Assembly: GCF_018139145.2 (NCBI RefSeq)
Contig: NC_059475.1
Location: 12,572,437 to 12,636,436, forward strand
Direction: 5' to 3'
Origin: Gymnogyps californianus
Lineage: Eukaryota > Chordata > Aves > Accipitriformes > Cathartidae
Length of the DNA stretch: 64,000 nucleotides
Made by a program: the position numbers and the translations under genes. Below, one piece after another: positions 13,620 through 29,142 of the stretch; within the stretch, counting starts at the first letter, position 1, and every line of letters begins with the position of its first letter. The notes beneath the pieces are model-generated. The model was not told where the DNA came from. It saw only the letters and a program-made list of their open reading frames with translations, and did not search any database.

Positions 13620-14497
13620 CTTTGCTATACGCAGTATACAACACAAATTTTTTTATGGCCGCCTTTTTTTCAAAAAGTAAGAATGTATGATATAAAATTT
13701 CATTCTTCGTGATTCAGGGCATTGAAATAAATTTCCTTTCATTGTATGTGGTCATCAGGAATGTTAAACAACTTACTGGGAGACTAGTGCTACCTAAATA
13801 AACAGACCTACTTGAAACCAATGGTCCATTCATAATGAGTAATGCTGTAACAATTCTGGTTTTGTTTGAGACCTTATAGGGATCCAGACCCTTGTGACTT
13901 CAAAGAACATACCCAATTTAGTACTCTTTCAGGAGCTGGATTTGGGTCATACAGTGCAGTAGATAACAATGAAGAAAACAATTTATCTAATCTGCTGTTG
14001 CAACAAATGCAGCTTATTGGAAGGACTCAGTTGCCACTTAGAATTATTTTAAATTTTGTTACTGTAGTTCTGACTCTTAAATAAAATGAGAAATAATTTT
14101 CATCTGTTTGAATGCTGATTTCTATATTGTAGGACTAGGTTATTAAAAATACTATATTTTGTTGGCAAGGAAAATGTTTTATATTAGAAATATATTCTGT
14201 ACTATCATCACAGAATTCTTCCTCTCAAGTCTCATTTTTCTACCGCAAATCAAGAAAGCCATGCCTTGCACTGGCATTAGACTTGTATACAAGCTTCCTG
14301 TATGTTAATTTCTTTAATAGCACAAAACTGGAGATAATTTCTCTTTCCTATATTGCAGTACAAAAGATGGTATATAGTGCATATTCAGTCTGTACGGCTA
14401 ATTTTATATATATATATTTCAATACGCAAGCCATAGCCTTTAAAGGATATGAAATAATAGGACTAATTTGTCAATTTTACACATTTTTTGCTTTCAG

Positions 14498-14668
14498 AAA
14501 TTAGCACCTGGAGTTAGTCAGTTTGCTTACACCTGTGTACAAGACCATCCTATCTGGACTAACCAACAGTTTTGGGAAACAACCTTTTATAGCAACGTGC
14601 AAAATCAAGTTCGTTCCCTCTACCTTACAGCCAAAGACGACAACCATGCAGTACAGTTGAGACAAAAG
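14498..14668 (+). CDS. SBF2: SBF2 exon 1 of 19 in window (SBF2 linker domain)
   Basis: This exon is 171 nt, 57 codons, phase 0 at both ends. It opens with [20 protein letters not shown] and ends with the codons for QLRQK. The acceptor is CTTTCAG and the donor is AAG|GTAGGA. It codes for the segment after the DENN module, the SBF2 domain that is specific to SBF1/SBF2 and lies between DENN and GRAM. The reading frame is open upstream by chance, so the exon start rests on the acceptor and on the SBF2 match. It is very similar to mammalian SBF2, with a more variable 3' end. Confidence 0.95.
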
Positions 14669-16189
14669 GTAGGAGAATATATTGAAGTAAATATCAAGGT
14701 AGTATTTTTATTCACATTTTAATTGTCTCCTAAGTTACAGAGAGCTAACTTAGGGTTTCTCCAATCTTAGGTATTTGTCTTTCGTTTTTCCCATATTAAA
14801 CAGCATACAATGACATGAGAAATAACAAAAATTTACATTTATCTGCAAACCACTATAATTTGATGTTGCTCTTATGATTTTTCAACCAACCACTTTTTGT
14901 ATAATTTTCCACACTGTAAGGTATGTGTTTTTCCTGCGAGTAGTAACTTATCATATAGGAATGTTACAAACTGGCAACAGTTCTATTATATGAACAGCCT
15001 AAGCTAGCAGCAGTTCTAGTGTCCAGTGTTAGATTATTACCAAACCCTAGGGTGGTTTCTGTTGAATGGCACTCAGTCTGCTTTATTAAAATTGGACAGA
15101 TCTTCCAGAACATAAATTGTCTGTCTCAGTAGGAGGAAAGTACATCTCTAATGCAAAAATGAAAATATAATGGGAAGTCTTGCAGCATGGTAAAATAAGA
15201 TTTTTTTTGTTTTTTTAAGAAGGAGCACATACACATAGTAAAGAGCCATTTGTAATCTCTCTTCTTGTATGAAAATATCATTATCAACTATGTGACTGAA
15301 AAGTGTATGCTACCCGAAGTCGTGCAGCGTTGTAAAGAGAGGAAGTACAATAGAGAGAGATTCCCAGAAATGCAATCAGAATGAAGAACTGACAAGGCAT
15401 GTCAGACATATTAGGGATAAAGAGAAAAGGACTGTGGGACTGTGTATGGGGACCCCCTTCCAATCTGACACTATGTAAAGAAAAATGTGAAGTATGGTAG
15501 AACTTATAAGGAAGCATCTTTAACCCTCACATATGTTTATATGGAAAATTAGCTCAGCTTTAACTTAGTATGGAAAAAACATTTACAGGAGACGTAGTCC
15601 TTTAATAATTTAACATCAGGCGTTAGGTCACTAATATTGACTGCCAGATTCCTTTATTCTGATTTTCCTCAGGCTATAATACAATTTGTCTATGTGCCAT
15701 CTACCTAGTTTGCTTCAAGCAAATGCTAGAATTGGACTCCAACATGTAAAAACATGAACGTTTCAGCTGGTCTGGAAACCATTTATATAAGAGCTTGCCT
15801 CACCTGAACATTCTAGGAATTTGGAGAATATCACCTGCATCAAGCAATGAGCTGCATGTTATTTCTCAATCTGATTTATGCTTGTTCTTATGTGAGCTAA
15901 GTGGATAAGCTAAGGAAAGCAGCTATATTAAAATCAGTAAACCACTCTGAAGAAACATGGAAGACCATATAGCATAAAAAAGATCTAGAAAGAAATTATG
16001 TTATTTAGATCTGTCCACATTGTGCTACTTGTGTGTTTCAGTAAACTGCCTTCAAAGCTCAGTTACTATAATCATAACTCTCCTTAAACCCTATTGAGTG
16101 TAGTTAAAGTTTTGACTAAACATTGTTTTTTAAGTTACAGCTTTCTTATTTCTTCTATGTCTTTATATTTCTTTCTATATGTCTTCTAG
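14669..16189 (+). other. SBF2: SBF2 intron, 1,521 bp
   Basis: GT-AG intron, phase 0. The sequence is AT-rich and contains no open frame resembling a gene and no recognisable transposon. The acceptor has a long pyrimidine tract ending TTCTAG. Confidence 0.85.
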
Positions 16190-17741
<1,552 letters not shown>

Positions 17742-17914
17742 TATTGCAGGCAGTGTTGCAGAGAGTTATGACACTGAAAGTGGATTTGAGGACTCTGAGA
17801 ACAATGATGTTGCAAACGCAGTTGTACGCTTCATCACCAGATTTATTGACAAGGTTTGCACAGAGAGTGGTGTTACACAGGATCACATCAAGGGTCTTCA
17901 TTGCATGATACCAG
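17742..17914 (+). CDS. SBF2: SBF2 exon 3 (linker before GRAM)
   Basis: This exon is 173 nt: one base completing Ser, 57 codons, and the first G of a Gly codon. It encodes [20 protein letters not shown], an acidic serine-rich stretch, then [18 protein letters not shown] and a GLHCMIPG end. The acceptor is TCTATAG and the donor is CAG|GTAAGA. The acidic stretch is a plausible flexible or regulated segment (inference). The helical part that follows is almost unchanged from mammals. Confidence 0.95.
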
Positions 17915-18176
17915 GTAAGAATTGTGACAAAAAAGTGGTTTGTAGTCTTTCTTTTTTCTTTTTTTTCTAGTGAGAGAAATGCACTTTTTAGTTTCAGTTA
18001 CTTTCAGTGAAGTTAGGAGGTTAGATTTCTTTTCTAGACTGTAATTGCTGTTGAATTTCAAATAATTATTTCCTTGATGTTTAAATTTGAGAATTTCAGA
18101 ATATCAGTTTTAATTAGATTGCAACTTTCTCTTTCATATTATGTGAGACTTCATTTACGGTATTACTGCTTTCCAG

Positions 18177-18250
18177 GCATTGTAGCAATGCACATAGAGA
18201 CCCTGGAGGCTGTCCATCGTGAGAGTAGGCGGCTTCCACCAATACAGAAG
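18177..18250 (+). CDS. SBF2: SBF2 exon 4 (short exon with GC donor)
   Basis: This exon is 74 nt: two bases completing Gly, then 24 codons encoding [20 protein letters not shown] and PIQK. The acceptor is CTTTCCAG. The donor is AAG|GCAAGT, a GC rather than GT donor. This is the only cut that keeps the frame and joins PIQK to PKILRP, as the SBF2 protein requires. The preceding intron (17915-18176) is only 262 bp and holds nothing recognisable. Confidence 0.95.
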
Positions 18251-18640
18251 GCAAGTATTATGAAACATATTTGTATTCTTTACAAGTATTTGAATCGTAC
18301 AATTTAGTCGTCTTTTTTTCCCCCTCATAATGTTAGGAGGAAACATCAAAACATTGAAAGAAAATTTCCACCAGTGATAAATAAAGTGCTTGGCTTTGGT
18401 CTCATGAAATAAGAACTTATGAAACTAATAGAGCCAAACTTCTGATCATAAACAAGCTGTTGCATGCCCACTGTTTTTTGAGACCCATTTCTCTTAGTTG
18501 AGTCCAAACTCCCTCTCCCTTCTTTGGACTCGGTCACATGACAATTTTGTTTTGAAGCTTTTTAAGCCAAATATTGTAACTAGACTGAGGTATAACACTG
18601 GTATTGCCATTACACTTACAATTTCATTTATTTGCATCAG
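18251..18640 (+). other. SBF2: SBF2 GC-AG intron, 390 bp
   Basis: Noncanonical intron starting GCAAGT and ending TTTGCATCAG, phase 0. It begins right after the Lys codon AAG at 18248-18250. The nearest GT (18255-18256) would add four bases and break the frame. GC donors with otherwise perfect consensus are a known minor class processed by the major spliceosome and are often linked to regulated splicing. No repeats were seen. Confidence 0.9.
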
Positions 18641-18836
18641 CCCAAAATTCTACGACCAACTTTACTGCCAGGAGAAGAATTTGTTTGTGAAGGTCTCCGT
18701 GTGCTACTGGATCCTGATGGCAGAGAGGAAGCTACAGGAGGACTGCTTGGAGGCCCTCATATCCTCCCTGCTGAAGGAGCTTTGTTCCTTACCACTTACA
18801 GAATTATATTTAAAGGCACTCCTCATGATCAACTGG
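18641..18836 (+). CDS. SBF2: SBF2 exon 5 (start of GRAM domain)
   Basis: This exon is 196 nt, phase 0 at its start and leaving one base. It encodes [20 protein letters not shown], followed by a Gly-rich loop, then [20 protein letters not shown] and TPHDQL. The pattern LLPGE...G.L.LTTYRI.F.G is the typical first half of a GRAM (PH-GRAM) domain, the membrane and phosphoinositide-associated module found in myotubularins. The donor is TGG|GTAAGA. Confidence 0.95.
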
Positions 18837-18920
18837 GTAAGAAAAATTAAACAGTGATAATTGTGGTCCTTCAGATAGGCAGGACTTTGAGCTGGCCTAT
18901 CCACCTATTCAAGCATCAAC

Positions 18921-18958
18921 ATCAAAATGTATATACCTCATCAAAATGTATATACCTC
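18921..18958. repeat. 19-bp perfect tandem duplication
   Basis: The unit ATCAAAATGTATATACCTC occurs twice back to back (18921-18939 and 18940-18958) with no mismatch. It is a short, probably recent intronic duplication with no known function. Confidence 0.95.
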
Positions 18959-19300
18959 ACAGTATAATTTTTCGTGTTTATCAGATAGGAATAATCTTAA
19001 TACAGGTTTTTATCACTAGATATGACAATGTTTGATTTTGATTTTGCATTTAACTTAACTTATTTCTTCAGATGAAGCATTAGATGCTAAATGTTTGTTT
19101 ATTCCTACATATTGGTAGATATTTAGAGTGCTGTCTTCAGTAATTCATGCAATGTAAAATCATAATATGTACTTGTCTTAGAGGAAACTTCAGTAGACTG
19201 TCACATGGTATTACAGGCTTTTACGGACTACCTAAAGTTGGAGACAGAAAAAGGACGTTCCTGACCATACTTCAGTAATTTCCATAGACTTTCGAATGGA

Positions 19301-19390
19301 CAAAACACTTAGTATCTCTGTATCTCAGTTCCCTCTGTAAAGCTGGTCTAATAATGCTGCTTTACAGAGCAACATTTGTAAGCTGCTTCA
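19301..19390 (+). mobile_element. MIR-like SINE remnant
   Basis: The order of motifs (CTCTGTATCTCAGTTCCCTC, then CTGTAAAGCTGGTCTAATAATG, then ACATTTGTAAGCTGCTT) follows the core and 3' part of MIR-type SINEs (CTCAGTTTCC..CTGTAAAATGGGGATAATAAT..TGTAAAGCGCTT). It is heavily diverged, as expected for an element older than the bird-mammal split. No target duplication is visible. Confidence 0.6.
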
Positions 19391-20043
19391 CCACCAAGAG
19401 AGAACATATATATTGTGTGAGATCTGCAGCTTCCACTACCCCTAGCTTTTCATTAAACAGTTTTTATCATCCACTAGAAGTGTGTTAAATGAAAAATATG
19501 AGTTAGTATTCTCCCTAAAATTATTATTAATAAATTCAGTATTCTTTTTAATATGAAATGGAAATAGCTCTTCTGAATGATGAATTTTCATATTTTGACA
19601 TCTGCCATTTCTAAGCAGATTTTCATTCAGAAGTATAAATTTATTGTGGAAAGGTCATGGTCATATGTAAAGATACCAGTGTATATCGTTCGTTGTTTGT
19701 AAGTTGTATAATGCAATATGAAATTTGAATAAGCTTGAAACTGCTTCTTTACCGCCTACCAGCCTAGTTTTGGGGGTGCATTTCCATCATGTAGAAAGAC
19801 TCAGAAGGAAGGAGAATATTTTTCTAATCATCCCAGCTGAAATTAAGCAGAAATTCAGATTACAAATAATACTTTAGGAATTTACCAACTTTTCAGGTAT
19901 TTTGCCTGAAATTAATTCTGTACCATTATTTTCATGTTACTTTGTACTTACTCATTCCTGTCTATTCAAAGTACAATGTGACCAAACCAGATCTAATTCT
20001 GTGATCTAACAAGTATCTGTAAATACAATTTTATGGTCCTCAG

Positions 20044-20171
20044 TTGGAGAGCAGACGGTGATCCGGAGCTTTCCTATTGCGTCTGTTACAAAGGAGAAGA
20101 AGATCACTATACAGAACCAGCTGCAGCAGAGTATGCAGGAAGGATTGCAGATCACTTCAGCTACCTTTCAG
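20044..20171 (+). CDS. SBF2: SBF2 exon 6 (GRAM domain)
   Basis: This exon is 128 nt: two bases completing Val, then 42 codons, ending at phase 0. It encodes [20 protein letters not shown] and [20 protein letters not shown] then TFQ. These are the central beta strands of the GRAM domain, with a basic KEKKI patch. The acceptor is TCCTCAG and the donor is CAG|GTAAAA. It is near identical to mammalian SBF2. Confidence 0.95.
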
Positions 20172-23545
<3,374 letters not shown>

Positions 23546-23691
23546 TACATTCTCAAAAAGCATTGTGAAAGGAGCAAAACGTGCTGGGAAGATGACGATT
23601 GGACGCCAGTATTTGTTAAAGAAAAAGACAGGCACAATAGTGGAAGAAAGAGGGAATCGCCCAGGCTGGAACGAAGAAGATGATATCTCTG
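23546..23691 (+). CDS. SBF2: SBF2 exon 8 (linker after GRAM)
   Basis: This exon is 146 nt: one base completing Arg, 48 codons, one base of a Val codon. It encodes [20 protein letters not shown], a strongly basic stretch, then [20 protein letters not shown] and WNEEDDIS. This linker leads into the phosphatase-like domain. The acceptor is TTATAG and the donor is CTG|GTAATA. The basic cluster could aid membrane contact (inference). Confidence 0.95.
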
Positions 23692-24347
23692 GTAATAGTA
23701 AAATGGGTTTTTTCCATGTTGGTTGATAAGTCTGTCCTATTATGCTTCCATTCCAATATATTGAATAAGAAATGTCTTCAAGAAGAAATCGCAGTTTTCC
23801 TAGACAGCAAAGGGAAAAGTTTCAACTATGTACCTTTACTAAGTGTTTTCTTTTGTGATGATGAAGCAAAAGAGGATGTTGACTTCATTCAGTAGTACAG
23901 CTAAATACTAGATTATTTTTTAATTATCAAAGTATTTGCATATAGTATCTTTTTTATCATTTTTTTACATCATAATAGTGTAGATGGAACAACACAGAAG
24001 CATGCTGCAGCTTCTATTTATCTTTAGACATCATGACATCTGCAATTAGTTTATGACGAGAAAGCAGTAATTGGTGAGATTCAAGAAAGAGCAAATACTA
24101 TGGGAGACTTTGGCGGATGTGGAAGTGACAAATGATTTCTGAAAGCAGCAGAAGTCATTACTACTGAAAATACCATTTTTCCAAATTTTGGTTGAAAGGA
24201 TTTGGGGACAGAAGGTAGAAGGTGATTTGGGCACTTTGTATAGTTCGTGTGATGGTGTGGAGTTTGACTTTCTTCCAAATACTTCTTTTCCTACCATGTG
24301 CTGCTGTCAGTATATCCTTATCTGGACCAGTGCTAATTTATAATAAA

Positions 24348-24360
24348 CCACTAGAGGGAA
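24348..24360 (+). promoter_or_regulatory. CTCF-like core motif, one mismatch
   Basis: CCACTAGAGGGAA fits the CTCF core consensus except for A where C is usual near the end. It is oriented opposite to the motif at 9208. This is motif resemblance only. Confidence 0.25.
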
Positions 24361-25389
24361 CCAGATTCTCCTGTACATAAACAGGTATTGTTTTGTCATA
24401 CCATTCTTTCTTTTTAAAAAAAAAAAAAGGGGGCATTTCAGATAATGAAGTGTTTATCAAACACTAATGATTTCTTCAAAACATCAAACAAGCCAAATTT
24501 TCCTTTTGAATATTTGGTCAGTGAGCAAGGCAACTTACGTGACTTATGAGCGGATATATATAAGTTGTCTGAAGCAGGACTGTGTTACTGCACTGTCTCT
24601 GTTCTCTCCGAAATGGAAGAAAGCCATTCCAGGAAAGCTAAAAACTATTGATTCTCTTCTTTCATTCCAGATAAAAGTGGTGGAAAAAAGGCAAAAAGAA
24701 AGGATTATAAAATACAGAATGTCTTTATAGTTCTGAAAAATTACGTCCTTAATTGAATTTCCAGCATCTTCCTTAAGTGCTGAGTTAGTATGCGTTCTGG
24801 TGTGGCAGATTCTTTGGGTCAGAAGCAATTCTGCAGGCTGTAGCTGTGTGATTTTTGCGTGATTTTGTGTCCTTCACCCAGAGACACCAAGCACGGTCAT
24901 ACCTCTGTATTCGTACTTCTCTTGATGATGAAGAAATTTTAGGAGTTTTTGCATTGCTGATGTACAAAACAACTACATTCTTCCATAAACACAGGTGTTA
25001 TATAAACATTAGTGATAGTCACTTTTTTCCTCCTCTAACAAAAATATTAAAATATAAATTGTGAGGCTTCCTACCTGCTGCTTTCCAGATGTTTTGACTG
25101 GGAATGTGTAAGGTGATCAAAGTCTGACAGTTTGCTTTTCTCTCCACGTTGCACTGACACCTGAGGTATAGTCAGCTGACAACAGCAGCAACTTTTTGCT
25201 TCAGACAGAGTACAAATAGCCTTAGGAAATTTGCTATTTAATCACTGCAATTTCTTTTATATTGACTTCTGTGAATGACTTTTTGTTTGCAAATCTCAAA
25301 AACTAAAGTATAGGAAACTATGCAGCTATACCAACAATGAAGCAAACGGGAACTATCTGCAGCAGGTGATGCATTTTCCTAAAAAAGGA

Positions 25390-25930
25390 ATGTAAAAGAT
25401 AGGGTTGGAAGGAACTTCAAGGGATCATCTACTCCATCTCTCTGCCTCAAGGCAAGATCAACATACTTAATCTGTTCCTCGTAGATGTTTACCTAACTTT
25501 TTCTTAGAAGCTTTCAAAGATGAAGGTTCCACAACTCTAGGCAATTTGTACTAATGCTTTAACCATCCTTAATGCTGGAGAAAAACAAGCAACTTTCTGA
25601 TATTCAGGCCTAAACATTTCCTTGCCACAATTTAAAGCCTTCACTTCCTATTCTGCCACCATATACATATAGAAGAGATGATTTCCTTCATTCTGATTGC
25701 AGTGCTTAATGTATTTATGGACTATTGTAGTATTTCTCTTCTCTGTTCTTTTCTGGATATTAAATATTTGCAGTTCTTTCAGTTCTTTGTTTATTAGTCG
25801 TGATAGACTTCTGATCATCTTCATTGCTCTTTTCTCAGTCCTCTTTAGCTGGTCCACATATAACTTGCAATGTGATTTCCAAAATGGGGCACAGTACTCT
25901 AGTTATTAGTTGTTGCTAATGAACACCTGA
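25390..25930 (-). mobile_element. CR1 LINE fragment, antisense to SBF2
   Basis: Read on the + strand it starts with GGGTTGGAAGGAACTTCAAG then GATCATCTACTCCATCTC, the usual reverse complement of a CR1 3' end. It continues through matches to the reverse complement of the 3' coding region (CTGATCATCTTCATTGCTCT; GGGGCACAGTACTCTAG). On the - strand, 25648-25857 is a short open remnant with a KRAMKMIRSL-like run that recalls the C-terminal CR1 reverse-transcriptase region. It is diverged and 5'-truncated, as most CR1 copies are. It is not a gene. Confidence 0.85.
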
Positions 25931-27619
25931 TTTCCCTCCAATTCCTCCCCATCTTTTTATTTTCAGAGTTCAGAATCTCATCACTACTAAATTCTGTTTC
26001 CTATAGGTGATCATACTGGTGTGTTCCACAAAATAGGAGACTGTAAAACCCACTTGTACAAACATTCATGTCTCAGGAACGATAAAATAGAGGGATTATT
26101 CCTCATCTTTTCAAAATCAAATTTAAAAAAAATCCATTTTAAACTTGAGACAGCAAAACATCTTCATCTCCCTCTTCAGGTTAAGGACACTGATATGAGC
26201 TCTTATAATCTCTAGCCTTTTATACACAGGAAAATGTTGTGCAAATTCTGATCACCAATATACCTGCTTTCATGAGAGAAAAATGCATTTAGAAAAAAAT
26301 GTTTCAAATAATGCGCCCTTATCTTACCTGAGTCAGTTATAGCTTTCCATTCAAAACTGTTAAATACCAAATTTATGTATGCCCCAAAATAAAATTATTT
26401 CTAAAACTCATTTAATTTGCTTCTCATTAGTGCACTTTATACTTGTAAATATTTTGTAACTTCTTTCTTACTGTAACAAATATGAAAACATAGAAAAAAG
26501 AGGCGATATCCATAGCGTTAAACTCTTTATTATTTAGGTCAAATAGAGAATTGTTGGTTTTGTTTGATAAGTTGCAGGGGCAATAAAATTATTCATTTAG
26601 CTTTTATGCTAAGATGCACCCCAAAAAAATGTATGTGGGTTCTACTCCTGTAAATTCTGAATGTTGTCTACTGCCAGTAAAATTTTAATTGTATCATAAT
26701 TTTTATTTTTAAAATAATTTTAATTTCCAGTTTTATAAAGTCCTGTTTTAAATTTAAATCCTTATATACTTTTCAGTGCCTCATTTATGAAGAAATACTT
26801 CCCCTCATACGCGCATATTTCAGTGCTTGAGGTGGTAGCAAGTAACTGATACATGCTGTGAACAGTAAATCTGCTTTCAGATGTATTTGGAAATAGTTGA
26901 AAATGTCAATAACAGGCAGGTGGCAGGTTTTGTACAAAGACCTTGCTTGACTTGAATTTCAGTGTAGTTTGAACTTGTGACATGGTTTTTATCTCTCATG
27001 GTTAAAGGTTTTTCTGCTTTGGAAAGTGCAGCTGACGTGCACAGCTGAAGAAGGCTGCTGTTTGACATTGAAACTGAGGCATTAAGAAACCAACATTCAT
27101 CTGTTGTGAAATTATGACACAGAACCATTTTTTAATTTGAATCAAGCCTTAAAAAGATTGTTACATCTTTTGAAGATAGTTTAAAAGAATTGTGAGGTCC
27201 ATTTTATCTTGGATGTTTAATGAGTTTATGTGCACATTTTTCATTATTCTGTCTTGTGTACATCTTTGTATAGCAATTGTGAGTTTAACAGGTTTTCATA
27301 AATTGTTGAAAGAAAGATTATCTGCCTTCAGTTCAGTTCAAATGAATATATGAAATAACTTTTCCAGGATTTTAGCGAGAGTTGTCAGCCATGCCAGTCA
27401 CAAGTGCAGTAGGTAACTGTGCAATATATTCAGGTTTCCTGACTAAAATATTATTTCATTGCTTATAATTTCTCTAAACTGTGGTTTGTATTTATTAGTT
27501 CTTGTCATTCATCACTGACAGTAAGACAAACTAATATTTTGTTCAGAAGAAAATAACATCGTTTTCTGTGTAACTGCTGGCCTCCCCAATAGCAAATGCT
27601 TAAAGATTTTTAACTTTAG

Positions 27620-27818
27620 TTTCAGATGACAGCGAGCTGCACACAAGCGGTACCCTAAAAGCATCAGAAAAATCAACAATGGAACAATTAGTAGAAAGAG
27701 CCTGTTTCAGAGACTATCAGCGTTTGGGACTAGGGACCATCAGTAGTAACTCTTCTCGCTCAAAAACAGAATACTTAAGAATAACTGCACTGAACAGGAT
27801 GTATTCACTTTGCAGGAG
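27620..27818 (+). CDS. SBF2: SBF2 exon 9 (entry to phosphatase-like domain)
   Basis: This exon is 199 nt: two bases completing Val, 65 codons, and AG of a Ser codon. It encodes [20 protein letters not shown] then [20 protein letters not shown] and ends in [14 protein letters not shown]. The [10 protein letters not shown] motif and the YSLC(R)SYP end mark the N-terminal part of the myotubularin-like domain. The donor is GAG|GTGAGT. The Ser-rich SNSSRSK segment is the variable part against mammals. Confidence 0.95.
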
Positions 27819-28945
27819 GTGAGTTTACCAATTCAGTCCAGTAGTTGAAAATAAAGATGACATAACACATATACCACATGGTGTATCCATTTAAGCAACT
27901 TACTCTCAGAAGATTTTTGTCTACAGTAGGAGTGTTCAACCAGTGACCTTGAAGCTATTTGTATTCCACTCAGAGATTCATCTTCTGGTGGCTGCATATG
28001 CATTCATCAGATTCAGAAAGACTGCCAGCAATGGTAGCCGGAAGTGAGCTTTCAGAACTGCCCCAGGAGCTCTGTCAGGCAACGCAAGTCTTCCTTCCTA
28101 GGTTCTTTCTATAGCCCATGGAAAGAGAGTTCCCCTGGGGCTTTTGGAGGAGACTAACCTAGATACTCTGAATTGCCTTTTGAAGGAGTTTCTCTCTCCT
28201 GGCTTTCTACACTGATGTCTAAATCATTAGGCTATTTTTCAGTTTTCTGACTTAGCCAATAAGATTAGCTGGTAGAACTCACTCTCTCGCTATGGTTTCT
28301 GTAACTTACTGTGTTGGTACTGGAAATTATTTATGTAATATATTTGCATATAAAATCTATTCTGTTCCTAAATAAAAAAGTAAGCCTCAGAAACAATTAT
28401 ACATAACTATTTTCTTCAAATAAAAAATATGTTTTAAAATTGAATTAATGGAGGTATCTACACTACTTTAAAAGTCTGTCGTGCTGAAAGTCACATGCTG
28501 TGTTTTAACACATGAATGTTACTAACTCCTTTTTTGTTGTGAAAGCTGATGTAGTTTACTACCACTACCCACACAAATTCTTTTTAATACAAGAGCGTAT
28601 CTGCATGAATCATAGCAGAAGAGCATTTGCATTCTCTAAAGCCAGTTTTGGCTAGTCATTGCTTTCATTATGAATAATGAAATCTCCAGTCCTTCATGGA
28701 AAAAGGGCACACAAGAAAAATACTAAAGTTGTTTTTAAAATGCAGTTTTCTTTACAAATTAATGTATTTGCTAGGATTGGACTAAAAATGAGAGTTACTA
28801 AATAAAAAATAATTCTAACAGTTGAGGTGTATTTTCATTAAGATGTATATTCAGCTTGTAATTTTAGGAATTTTTTTTCATTGTTTAAAATTTTGAAAGC
28901 AATTTTAATTGTTGTTCAATTTTTTTCACCTTTCTGTCAATACAG
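27819..28945 (+). other. SBF2: SBF2 intron, 1,127 bp
   Basis: GT-AG intron, phase 2, with a strong CAATACAG acceptor after a long T-rich tract. No repeat or gene was recognised. Confidence 0.85.
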
Positions 28946-29142
28946 TTATCCTGGGCTTCTGGTAGTACCTCAGTCCGTTCAAGACAGCAGTCTGCAGAGA
29001 GTTGCTCGCTGTTACCGTCACAATCGCCTACCAGTTGTCTGTTGGAAGAACACTAAAAACAGTACTCTTCTACTTAGATCTGGGGGCTTTCATGGAAAAG
29101 GTGTTGTTGGCCTCTTCAAATCCCAAAACACACATACTACAG
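28946..29142 (+). CDS. SBF2: SBF2 exon 10 (phosphatase-like domain, N-terminal part)
   Basis: This exon is 197 nt: one base completing Ser, 65 codons, one base of Ala. It encodes [20 protein letters not shown] then [20 protein letters not shown] and [20 protein letters not shown]. The VP..V.D..L..VA..R...R.PV..W pattern is the myotubularin signature just N-terminal to the catalytic fold. The donor is CAG|GTGAGT. Confidence 0.95.

Larger units (their letters stand above)
1..14497 (+). other. SBF2: SBF2 intron (3' part), upstream of first visible exon
   Basis: No exon of SBF2 could be found here. The residues expected just before the first visible exon (human-like ...LLPLTSAFYR) are not encoded with a flanking donor anywhere I read, so the intron appears to begin upstream of base 1. 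It is AT-rich unique-looking DNA. It contains a CA-rich tract near 868-897, a GGTT repeat at 3291-3307, C-runs at 6724-6738, a CTCF-like motif at 9208-9220, a perfect palindrome at 10389-10425, a MIR-like SINE at 11725-11805, a pyrimidine-rich repeat at 12323-12349 and a short TA run near 14407-14417. The acceptor is TTTTTTGCTTTCAG at its 3' end. Confidence 0.8.
18837..20043 (+). other. SBF2: SBF2 intron, 1,207 bp
   Basis: GT-AG intron, phase 1. It contains a perfect 19-bp tandem duplication (18921-18958) and a MIR-like SINE remnant (about 19301-19390). The remainder is AT-rich unique sequence. Confidence 0.85.
23692..27619 (+). other. SBF2: SBF2 intron, 3,928 bp
   Basis: GT-AG intron, phase 1. 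It holds a CTCF-like motif (24348-24360), an A-run near 24416-24428, and an antisense CR1 fragment (about 25390-25930). The remainder is AT-rich. The acceptor region reads CTTTAG then TTTCAG. Only the first AG (27619) keeps the frame. Confidence 0.85.

Noticed and set aside
13866..14084. 72-codon + strand frame just upstream of the first exon
   Set aside because: It does not resemble the SBF2 residues expected before KLAPG, it has no donor at the end, and the frame runs into AT-rich sequence and stops.
25648..25857. 69-codon - strand frame
   Set aside because: It is a decayed piece of the CR1 reverse-transcriptase region within the antisense CR1 fragment.
27620..27625. Second AG five bases into exon 9 (TTTCAG ending at 27624)
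   Set aside because: Use of this acceptor would remove five bases and shift the frame. The first AG gives the correct SBF2 protein.
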